Assembly: GCA_963555705.1 (NCBI GenBank)
Contig: OY743172.1
Location: forward strand, 26,039,446-26,103,445
Source: Ligustrum vulgare
Lineage: Eukaryota > Streptophyta > Magnoliopsida > Lamiales > Oleaceae
DNA length: 64,000 bases
Reading direction: 5' to 3'
Positions within the stretch are counted from its first letter, which is position 1; the number at the start of each line of letters is the position of its first letter. Both the position numbers and the translations under genes were made by a program. The notes beneath the pieces were generated by a model. That model searched no databases. It was not told where the DNA came from and saw only the letters and a list, made by a program, of their open reading frames with translations. Of the stretch, positions 59,001 through 64,000 are shown piece by piece.

Positions 59001-61994
59001 TCCTGTGATTTCTGTGATTCCTGTTTTGTCTCTTTATAGATTTCTGGTTACCGTGTATTTTACTTTACTGTTTTTACTTTCTACATTAGTGATTTTAATT
59101 GTAAAAGGAATTATTTAGAATTTGGTTGTTCAGTTTTTTGTTCTGTGGCTGTCTGTGGCCTTATGGTTATGTCTTATTTTCTGTTTTGATTGTTTTTTTG
59201 CAGGATTTAGATGTATTGAGATGCATAAGATGGGAAGCAGTTATAATTGATGAGTGCCAGCACTCTGGGATAGAAAATCATTGGGAACAAATTAAATTGC
59301 TACCTACAGATTCTAGGATACTTCTTTTCAATGGTCAAATAAAGGCAATTCTCCTCCTTGCCCTCAATCTTCTCGTTTATATTCAGGAGAGACAGGTTTT
59401 GAATAATCTTTTGAAATTTTCAGGATACTGTATCCGAGTATCTTAATCTACTATCACTGCTTGATTCTCATGATGACCTGGACAAATTTAGAGGCTTCAA
59501 GTCCGATACAATTGATAATCGTGGTAAACTAAAAGAGAGATTATCACGTTTTATTGCTTATGGCAGCATTCCTGAGTTATCCAAGTTTGTAGAGTATTGG
59601 GTTCCTGTTTCAATTTCGAATTGCCAGCTTGAGCAGTACTGTGCCACACTTCTTTCGAACTCTATTCCTCTTCGTTCTTGCTCCAAAAGTGATCTTGTTG
59701 GAGCCTTCCGTGATATTCTTTTTACTGTTCAAAAGGTTTGTTTTATCAGTTTCTCACCATCTGCATCACTACATGATGTCATCCCCCCCCCCCCCCCCCC
59801 AAAAAAAAAAAAGAAAAAGAAAAAAAAAAAAAAAAAAAAAAAAGGAAAAACTCTTTTATGCTGAATGTGCATCCTCAATTTCAATTTTCTTCCAAATAGA
59901 AGTTCATGGTTATTGTAATGAACAAAGAGTACCTTTTGGTGTCAGAAAATGATACTCAGCAATTATGATTGCTAACACATGATATCAAACTTGCATGAAA
60001 ACCTGGCTGTATAACTGTATGGATTCTATAAATACCATCAACCTTTTGTCCGTGTATTACACTGTTACCACTGAAATGTCTTTCTTTACTTTGAATTTTT
60101 TTGCAAATAACAAGCACTTTGATATTTAGTTACATGTCATTTCTTAATAGTGTTGTGATCATCCTTATCTCGTGGACTCCTCCATACAAGAAGGCTTGAT
60201 AGCTGAGGGACGTGCAAATGAGCTTTTGGATACTGGAATAAAAACATGTGGCAAATTACAGCTTCTTGACATGATACTTTCAGAGATAAAAAATCAAGGA
60301 CAACAAGTGCTCATACTTTTTCAGGTATAAAACACTAGTTAGATTTAGATTAGATTTTACACAAGTCTTCTACATAAGTTCATATCTTAGCTATGAGTCC
60401 CACCATTTTCCATCTAGTATATTCCTACCCTGTGCTCATGTAGCACTCCAATATGTATCTTTTTATTGGTTTAAAGTGATATTCAATGGTTGCTTTTATT
60501 GTCACCAACAGGCAATTGTCGGCTTAGGAGGGGCATCAATTGGAGATATATTGGATGATTTTATGCGTCAAAGATTTGGTCCAAATTCTTATGAACGTAT
60601 TGATGCTGGAGTTTCCCCATCTAAGAAGCATGCTACTGTGAATCTTTTTAACAAGAAGGAATCTGGTCAGTTTGTTTTCTTACTAGGAAGTCGTGCTTGT
60701 TCTTCAAGCATTAAGCTATCATCAGTGGATATTGTCATCATATACGATAGTGAGTGGAATCCAGCAAATGATTTGAGGGCTCTACAAAAGATATCCTTTG
60801 ATTCAAAATTTGAGCAGATCAAAGTTTTCCGGTTATATTCATCCTGTACTGTTGAAGAAAAAGCCCTACTTCTGGCAAAGCAGGTTCTAAATCTTGATAA
60901 CAATCTGCAAAACTTAAGTAGGACTACTAGCGACACTCTGCTCATGTGGGGTGCTTCTTATTTATTTAGCAAATTGGATGATTATCATGCTGAAAGTAGC
61001 CCTACATCCGTTTCAAACATTTCATCAGAGCAATTGCTTTTGAATGACACTACCAAGGAGCTCCTGGCCATACTTTCTGGAAGCTGTGATTCAAGTTCTA
61101 TCATTTCAAAAGTTCAACTTGGCATTGGACGTTACGATATAAATCTTCCCCTACTTGGAGAGGGAAAAATTCAGTTGAAAGATGGAGAAGAGGCTCATGT
61201 TTTCTGGAGAAAGCTGTTGGAGGGTAGAAATCCAAGGTGGAAGCATTCATGTGGGTCAACTCCACGTAATAGGAAAAGAGTTCAATACTTTGATGGATTA
61301 AATAGGAACCCAGACACTGAGAGTGATGAAGTTGGTAAGAAACGTAGAAAGGTGGCAAATGGAAATGTAGATCCAGCTTCAATTCAAGTTGAACTCAAAG
61401 GGCATCAAATGACTCAAGCTGCTGGTTCAAAAGGAGGTAATAATAAATGCGGAACTCTTGACTTACGGCTCTGTTCGGCGGTGGATCCAAATTATAATTT
61501 GGATTTATTTGGGTTTTCTAGGTAAGATGTGTGGTTAAAAATTGGTGAGAGAAAATGTGTGGGGTTAAAAAGTGGTTTGAGAAATTGTGCCCATTATAAT
61601 TTGAAATTAAATGGGCAAAGATGCCATTGCTGAACAGGGCCCTAACGATTGTTAGTACTGTATCTTAAAATTAAGCTTGAGTTTACTAAACTATTGTTAG
61701 ACAGGAAAGACTAATATATCTGATGCCCATTCATTGTGAAATTCCCCTGGTGATGCAGGGTCTTCCACAGCTGTAGCCACCAACCAGTCCCAACCTTTGG
61801 AAGAATCAACTTGTCGAACTGACAATTTTAATCCAGAAAGCAACCCAAATTTCATATCTGGTCAGTACTCTTCCGATCCCAGAGTTCACATGGACAAACT
61901 ACAGGAAATGGTAACAGCATCCAATGAGCAGAAAAGCCTCCATATTTTACTAAAAGGAGAGATGGCGAGACTGTGCCAAATCCTTAAAGTTTCG
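31510..61994 (+). CDS. MOM1: MOM1-like helicase-related transcriptional silencing regulator (14 exons, 3' part beyond window)
   Basis: Fourteen coding exons join in phase to 1365 codons. Domain order: basic Ser/Lys-rich N terminus (1-179), acidic linker with a CX2C...CXC cluster (to 390), PHD finger (about 430-480), two chromodomain-like segments (about 508-530 and 595-625), then a degenerate SNF2 fold (686-1100). The fold lacks the ATP-binding P-loop, has IIDECQ as motif II, and has LRALQKI where active remodellers have the arginine-finger motif VI. This pattern identifies MOM1, a nuclear protein descended from CHD3 remodellers that keeps heterochromatic loci silent without loss of DNA methylation. 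The coiled-coil CMM2 region should lie past base 64000. Introns of 5.3, 6.9 and 10.5 kb are packed with transposons, yet all exons are open. Confidence 0.9.
32048..32428 (+). other. MOM1-like intron 1 with a family 1 MITE
   Basis: 381 bp, GT...TTAG. About 180 bp of it (32160-32340) is a MITE with ATTTTTATCAAAATC and ATAGGGGCTTA ends. Confidence 0.65.
32429..32981 (+). CDS. MOM1: MOM1-like exon 2: acidic linker
   Basis: Residues 180-364. Acceptor CACTTAG|ATG, donor AAAAG|GTACGA. Ser/Asp/Glu-rich, little predicted fold. Ends [11 protein letters not shown], the first Cys pair of a small cluster completed in exon 3. Confidence 0.85.
35037..35064. repeat. (ATT)n microsatellite
   Basis: About nine ATT units. 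Confidence 0.9.
35486..35902. mobile_element. hAT-like MITE in intron 2
   Basis: 417 bp. Starts GTGATGACAATGGGACGGGG and ends GGGGAAAATTGCCATCTC, imperfect inverted repeats. Flanked by an 8-bp duplication TAGAAGTA (35478-35485 and 35903-35910), the size typical of hAT elements. GC-rich CCCATCCCC words in the arms, an A/T-tract centre. Confidence 0.82.
36231..36385. mobile_element. MITE, family 1 relative
   Basis: Begins GCCTGTTTGGTAAAG and ends ACTAAACATGCC. Short and degraded. Confidence 0.5.
38309..38387 (+). CDS. MOM1: MOM1-like exon 3: Cys cluster
   Basis: Residues 364-390, 79 bp, TTGCAG|G to AAG|GTTGGT. Completes [20 protein letters not shown]. With CTIC of exon 2 it forms a CX2C...CXC cluster upstream of the PHD finger. 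Phase joins exactly on both sides. Confidence 0.85.
39407..40137. repeat. Three copies of MITE-like family 2
   Basis: Each holds a TGAATAGTGATTTTTRGRAGAATGTG-type core (AATAGTGATTTTT then GTGTGGT), a TTTTATTA block and a GAAACRGG/CAAACGGG-like end. A further copy lies at 63655-63848 and a distant relative at 61467-61642. Confidence 0.6.
40478..40657. mobile_element. Tourist-like MITE (PIF/Harbinger type)
   Basis: 180 bp with long inverted ends: GGGTGTGTTAGATAGG at the left and CCTATCAAACACACAC at the right, extended by GGAAAAGGAAAATG and its complement. Flanked by TTA on both sides (40475-40477 and 40658-40660), the target duplication of PIF/Harbinger elements. No ORF. Confidence 0.85.
45335..45480 (+). 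CDS. MOM1: MOM1-like exon 4: start of the PHD finger
   Basis: Residues 391-439. Acceptor GCATTAG|G, donor CCT|GTGAGT. Ends [14 protein letters not shown], the first zinc-ligand pair of the PHD finger plus the usual D-G-E-L-L stretch. Confidence 0.9.
45785..45978 (+). CDS. MOM1: MOM1-like exon 5: rest of the PHD finger
   Basis: Residues 439-503. [18 protein letters not shown] and GVWHCLWC give the remaining ligands in C4HC3 order. In CHD3-type proteins this finger reads histone H3 tails. Donor GAAG|GTATGT, phase 1. Confidence 0.9.
46108..47057. mobile_element. MITE-like element, relative of 26893-27766
   Basis: Shares the GTTCTGTTTGCCATTTCTGA block near the left end and GAGAACGCGTTTTTA, CAAAACAGCGAAGAGAACA near the right. 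AT-rich centre, no ORF. Ends approximate. Confidence 0.6.
47270..48180. other. Possible degraded LTR
   Basis: Promoter-like GTATAAATAGGG at about 47812 followed by leader-like sequence, as in many plant LTRs. No terminal repeats or target duplication could be fixed. Weak call. Confidence 0.25.
47546..47691. mobile_element. 146-bp fold-back MITE
   Basis: The two arms are near-perfect inverted copies over most of the length: GATCTAGTGTCCACAGTGGG at the left against GATCTAGTGCCCATAGTGGG on the other strand at the right, continuing through GTGATGTTGCCACGTGTCCC. The loop is short and AT-rich. If transcribed with the intron it would form one long hairpin. Confidence 0.85.
48431..49250 (-). repeat. 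Gypsy 3' LTR, truncated
   Basis: Matches 54783-55602. The remaining ~60 bp to the LTR end are lost. Carries a TACGGCCGT array at 48837-49074. Confidence 0.9.
48837..49074. repeat. TACGGCCGT repeat array (8 units)
   Basis: Eight units in which TACGGCCGTGA and TACGGCCGTAA strictly alternate (the third reads TACGGCTGTGC). Spacing about 12-40 bases. Confidence 0.9.
49251..51300 (-). mobile_element. Fragment of a second Tat-like element (3' LTR plus some interior)
   Basis: An LTR runs 49251-50680 (1430 bp, TGATGCGTGTCGC to AACACTTATCA). It is followed by AATCCCCCCACACTTGAACC, whose minus strand is a polypurine tract, and by TTGTTCGTCCTCGAACAA as in the 14.3-kb element. The interior then breaks off near 51300 into Gypsy integrase. 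The 5' LTR, the second target duplication, the end of the host LTR and the rest of host integrase are all missing, so one deletion removed them together. Confidence 0.75.
50302..50492. repeat. TACGGCCGT repeat array (7 units) in a Tat-like LTR
   Basis: Seven units, all of the palindromic TACGGCCGTAA form. The LTR family is unlike the other array carriers. Confidence 0.9.
51301..51966 (-). pseudogene. Gypsy RNase H and integrase N-terminal part
   Basis: A 221-residue frame. RNase H end: [36 protein letters not shown] and VVADALSRR. Integrase zinc-binding region: [34 protein letters not shown] (HHCC pattern). It ends [20 protein letters not shown], the first catalytic Asp of the integrase core, where the deletion junction cuts it. 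Confidence 0.9.
51924..52490 (-). pseudogene. Gypsy RT with the catalytic core deleted
   Basis: A 188-residue frame: [40 protein letters not shown] and [19 protein letters not shown], the RT fingers start. The next residues are [19 protein letters not shown], which belong to the RNase H region. The whole palm with the catalytic Asp-Asp box is gone, yet the frame is kept across the junction. A frameshift after LYSLVRAW separates it from the following RNase H frame. Confidence 0.9.
52491..52838 (-). pseudogene. Gypsy protease end and repeated linker
   Basis: [20 protein letters not shown] (end of the protease-like domain), then [11 protein letters not shown], a stop, and in the same frame [13 protein letters not shown] and [13 protein letters not shown] before RT. 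The tripled peptide matches the linker of the 8.4-12.8 kb element. An in-frame TAA replaces the residue after DVVPM. Confidence 0.75.
52839..53639 (-). pseudogene. Gypsy gag C-terminal part and protease-like domain
   Basis: Contains [20 protein letters not shown], Lys-rich repeats ([19 protein letters not shown]), the CCHC knuckle [14 protein letters not shown] and the protease segment [20 protein letters not shown]. Same architecture as the intact ORF at 9803-11527. The N-terminal frame at 53632-54306 is separated from it by a small deletion and frameshift. Confidence 0.88.
53632..54306 (-). pseudogene. Gypsy gag N-terminal part
   Basis: A 224-residue frame from [10 protein letters not shown]: coiled/charged N terminus, then [31 protein letters not shown] and [15 protein letters not shown], the gag core. 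It stops at NVEEDE where the related gag continues ATMARFLSGLNRDI, so about ten codons are missing. Confidence 0.9.
54307..54782 (-). other. Gypsy leader and primer site
   Basis: Untranslated leader. TTTGGTATCAGAGCTTAGG on the minus strand next to the 5' LTR is the primer site. Confidence 0.85.
54783..55663 (-). repeat. Gypsy 5' LTR
   Basis: 881 bp, complete, with a TACGGCCGT array at 55189-55434 (eight units, one mutated to TACGATCGTAA) and an inverted ACGTAGC...GCTACG pair at its start. Confidence 0.92.
55189..55434. repeat. TACGGCCGT repeat array (8 units)
   Basis: Sister of 48837-49074 with the same GTGA/GTAA alternation. Confidence 0.9.
56442..56572 (+). CDS. MOM1: MOM1-like exon 6: first chromodomain-like segment
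   Basis: Residues 504-547. [20 protein letters not shown] matches chromodomain 1 of CHD3/PICKLE-type proteins (YLVKW...WVPE). Acceptor ATTTAG|G, donor CATCAG|GTTAAA. Confidence 0.9.
56648..56920 (+). CDS. MOM1: MOM1-like exon 7: second chromodomain-like segment
   Basis: Residues 548-638. [20 protein letters not shown] is the second chromodomain core, preceded by [12 protein letters not shown] as in CHD proteins. Phase 0 at both ends. Confidence 0.9.
56921..58108 (+). other. MOM1-like intron 7
   Basis: 1.2 kb, GT...TGCAG. A small repeat-like block at about 57710-57975 with CTTCCGTTCCATTTACATAG at one end and CTATAGAAATGGGACGGAGG at the other looks like a Stowaway-type MITE remnant. Confidence 0.5.
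58109..58249 (+). CDS. MOM1: MOM1-like exon 8
   Basis: Residues 639-685. [20 protein letters not shown] and [19 protein letters not shown], in the place of the SNF2 N-terminal lead (normally LR.YQLEGLNWL then the P-loop). No GKT motif is present. Confidence 0.85.
58660..58911 (+). CDS. MOM1: MOM1-like exon 9: helicase motif Ia region
   Basis: Residues 686-769. [19 protein letters not shown] matches SNF2 motif Ia (PFLVVAPLSTIPNWEREF type), then [15 protein letters not shown]. Ends [12 protein letters not shown], corresponding to the strand before motif II. Confidence 0.9.
59204..59344 (+). CDS. MOM1: MOM1-like exon 10: motif II, ends at a GC donor
   Basis: Residues 770-816. [14 protein letters not shown] is the degenerate DEAH box; [10 protein letters not shown] stands where SNF2 has LLLTGTPL. 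The exon ends AAAG|GCAATT. Only this GC-AG boundary keeps the conserved GQIK and joins exon 11 in phase. Confidence 0.85.
59345..59423 (+). other. 79-bp GC-AG intron
   Basis: GCAATT...ATTTTCAG, length not a multiple of three. Retention leads to an in-frame stop soon after. Confidence 0.7.
59424..59735 (+). CDS. MOM1: MOM1-like exon 11
   Basis: Residues 817-920. [15 protein letters not shown], then [20 protein letters not shown] and [18 protein letters not shown], the spacer between the two RecA-like lobes. Donor CAAAAG|GTTTGT. Confidence 0.9.
59736..60150 (+). other. MOM1-like intron 11
   Basis: 415 bp, with a C(18) run followed by a long A/G-interrupted A run (59785-59845). No coding sequence. 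Confidence 0.75.
60151..60324 (+). CDS. MOM1: MOM1-like exon 12: start of the C-terminal helicase lobe
   Basis: Residues 921-978. [13 protein letters not shown] (SNF2 C-lobe CNHPYL motif), [19 protein letters not shown] and [10 protein letters not shown] (motif IV region). Acceptor CTTAATAG|T, donor TTCAG|GTATAA. Confidence 0.92.
60512..61436 (+). CDS. MOM1: MOM1-like exon 13: degenerate motifs V-VI and linker
   Basis: Residues 979-1287. Has [36 protein letters not shown] (motif V), [17 protein letters not shown] (motif VI, arginines lost) and [20 protein letters not shown] linker with [20 protein letters not shown] and [20 protein letters not shown] follows, characteristic of MOM1. Ends in a basic stretch (KKRRKVANG) that could be a nuclear localisation signal. 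Donor GGAG|GTAATA. Confidence 0.92.
61437..61758 (+). other. MOM1-like intron 13 with a MITE
   Basis: 322 bp. More than half is a MITE (61467-61642) with GGCTCTGTTCGGCGG and GCTGAACAGGGCCC ends, starting 30 bases after the donor. Confidence 0.75.
61467..61642. mobile_element. MITE in intron 13
   Basis: About 176 bp. Short inverted ends (GGCTCTGTTCGGC against GGGCCCTGTTCAGC on the other strand). Contains GTGTGGTTAAAAA words like family 2. Target duplication not resolved. Confidence 0.65.
61759..61994 (+). CDS. MOM1: MOM1-like exon 14
   Basis: Residues 1287-1365. Low-complexity start ([12 protein letters not shown]), then [20 protein letters not shown] and [16 protein letters not shown]. In MOM1 this segment leads into a conserved helical region that should follow in the next exon. 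Donor TTTCG|GTACCA, phase 0; the ORF would otherwise stop at 62060. Confidence 0.82.
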
Positions 61995-64000
61995 GTACCA
62001 TCTCTTGTTCTCTCTTTCATCGCTGTCTCTTTTTTACTGTACCATACTTATTTATTATAAAAATCAGAATAAATAGATTTATTTCTTAGTTTGACCGTCA
62101 TAATTGAGGATGTTGGGAAGGTGTTATGCTGTAGTTCGACAAATCTTTAGTATTCCTTTGCTAGATACATCTGAAAACGTACATCGCTAATAGATTAAAT
62201 CAAAGCTTCTACTTTTACGGAGAACCTCAAATTAAGATGCCTACTGAAAGGGGATAAATAATTAAATGCTGGCACTGAATCCAGTCTTCCTTCAACATGG
62301 ATATTTCTTGATTATTGTTATGTAATATTTTATTGTGGATGTTCTCACTTTTGATTTGAGTCAATAAAGCTCCTTTTGTTTACAAAATTCAAATAAAATA
62401 AAATAAAATAAAATATTTCACCATCTCAAGTTCTTTTTTGATACGATCACCATCTCAAGTTCTGAAGTTGCATGTTGTGTACTTGTGTTGTATTATGCTG
62501 GCTTCTAGGATATCATTTCTCTTTCTACATATGATACTTAGTATCTAGGTAGCAGATTCTGTAGGAAGTGTGGAAGTGAGTGCAAAAGTATTGGTGTTCG
62601 AGTATTTGAGTTATGAGAGTACCTCTTACGTGTCAGTATGTGTGTTATAAATATTAGGTGTAATTTAATGTCAGTTTTAAGTTAAAACAAATAAAATTTG
62701 ATATCCGTTAGTTACAATCCTTGATGCTCAAACTCCCTATTCCAGCCGGCATACCCATGTTGACACGATACGACATAGATATGGGTATGGGTATGAAACA
62801 TGGGGTGGGTACTTCAATTTTCAAGCGGACATGGCGCCCTAAAATGGCTGACCTGTCGCCGCACACAGCAGCGGCCCTTGTAGCTGTCGTGTGATGCAAC
62901 TATTAATTTGAGGACTATGGGCATTTTTTTTTCTTTTATCTATTTTATGTTTGTGTGTGAGTTACACTTTGAATTTTGTTAATTTTTCATTATATGGATA
63001 TTAAGATTGTTATAGTTCATCGTCACCATGTTTTTGTACTTAATTCTTTTGAATTATTTTATTAGCTTGTCTTAAAGCTTTTGCCTCAAAATGACTCGAC
63101 TCTAATGCTTTGCCTCGGGGAGGTAATACACTTTAGTACCTTACTGAGCTTCATAAACATTGGAGGAATCATAAATTATCCGTTCTACTTTTATTTTTAA
63201 CATGCCCTTTCACATGCAAGCTGAATTTAGTTTTTCATGCTTAGCATTCTTTGTGTCGAAAATGTATCGATGTAGCCTGGATTAAGAACTTAGTGGAGTT
63301 TATAGTTGAACCACTTGATCTAAATGCTTAAGTTGTAACTTAGTGTTGGATAAGGCCACGTGTATATCTTTTATATATTGCGTTCAACAAGCCTCTCAGG
63401 TGTAGGTGGGGGTTCATTTTTTTTCCTGTCAAAGCTTGATGTGTGTAAATTCAGTAACTTTGCTAACTCTTATACCATATTGAACTACTTGATATAAAAG
63501 CTTAAATTGTATTGAATAAGGCCCACGTGTAAATCATTTAAATATTGCCTATGGCTTTTTAGGCACTACAATGCTTTGTTTAGGTGTCATTTCAGAATTT
63601 GGTTAATTCTGTTGATTAATTAAAATATGATTATGGAAATTCAGACAAACTTAGTGTGTATTTGGTATTGTTTAAAAAGAGTTTTTTTTTAAATGAATAG
63701 TGATTTTTAGGAGAATGGATGGTTGAGATTTGGTGGAAAAGTCAAATATTGTGGGCTTGTCTTTTATTAGATGAATGAGATTGATTACTGTAGAAAAATG
63801 AGAAAATGAAAAATGAGAAAATTTTAAAGGATATCAAACAAGAGCTTAGATGGGATGCCCTTGGTCAAAAATTAACTGTCAAGTTCAATTATTTTACAAT
63901 GTAAATGGAGCTCTGATTTCTGTGTTTTTTTTTATTCCAGGATATATGGTTCTATTGCTTTGTTTTTAAGATTTTAGGATTTAACATGTAGTTCTGATTC
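61995..64000 (+). other. MOM1-like intron 14, running off the window
   Basis: No exon of the expected sequence found in 2 kb. Contains an AAAAT microsatellite (62390-62415), minus-strand repeats near 62690-62890 of unclear nature and a family 2 MITE copy at 63655-63848. The gene's 3' part lies outside. Confidence 0.6.

Noticed and set aside
31510..61994. Assigning the gene to PICKLE/CHD3
   Set aside because: The ATPase P-loop is absent, and motif II (DECQ) and motif VI (LRALQKI) are degenerate; the linker after the helicase lobe also fits MOM1.
63951..64000. Possible exon after TTTATTCCAG near the window end
   Set aside because: The sequence after the acceptor-like site does not encode the expected MOM1 continuation and there is no donor.

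Overview
This window reads as nuclear DNA of a flowering plant, most likely a eudicot. It carries plant-type LTR retrotransposons with initiator-Met-tRNA primer sites, a RepHel Helitron, many MITEs, and one large intron-rich plant gene. I cannot name the species. All boundaries were read by eye from terminal repeats, target-site duplications (TSDs), splice sites and reading phase.

Layout. (1) Bases 1-1141: flank with the 5' exon of a decayed copy of the splicing-factor gene CWC25 on the minus strand. (2) Bases 1142 to about 28.1 kb: a minus-strand Helitron. Its 3' hairpin end lies at 1142-1162 and its broken Rep/helicase gene at 25.3-28.1 kb. Between the two lies a degraded VDAC (mitochondrial porin) gene fragment at 23.2-24.0 kb that looks captured. 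A Ty1/copia element (1373-23170, identical 602-bp LTR lengths, TSD CTCTA) has split this unit. The copia is split in turn by a solo LTR (2249-2978), by a small plus-strand non-autonomous element (4566-6955) and by a Tat-like Gypsy element with 1.6-kb LTRs (8289-20577). The Tat-like element holds two further Gypsy derivatives: a gag-protease-only element inside its 3' LTR (8447-12790) and a protease-remnant element in its interior (15533-18613). (3) About 28.9-30.4 kb: a cluster of small MITEs upstream of the gene. (4) About 30.8 kb to beyond the window end: a plus-strand homologue of MOM1, the plant transcriptional-silencing regulator. Fourteen coding exons (31510-61994, 1365 codons) join in phase.

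The MOM1-like protein has a basic Ser/Lys-rich N terminus, a small Cys cluster, a PHD finger, two chromodomain-like segments and a degenerate SNF2 helicase fold lacking the ATP-binding P-loop. This agrees with descent from CHD3-type remodellers. Its introns are very long (5.3, 6.9 and 10.5 kb). The 10.5-kb intron contains a comparatively young antisense Gypsy element (48431-55663, TSD TCCAG) with internal deletions, plus a hairpin MITE and a larger MITE-like element.

The most unusual signals are the following. Regularly repeated copies of the palindrome TTACGGCCGTAA occur in LTRs of several different Gypsy families. A 20-bp perfect palindrome differs between the two LTRs of one element by a symmetric pair of changes that keeps it a palindrome. 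An orphan ORF is shared by two non-autonomous elements. The VDAC fragment sits inside a Helitron. A silencing gene is itself packed with transposons.
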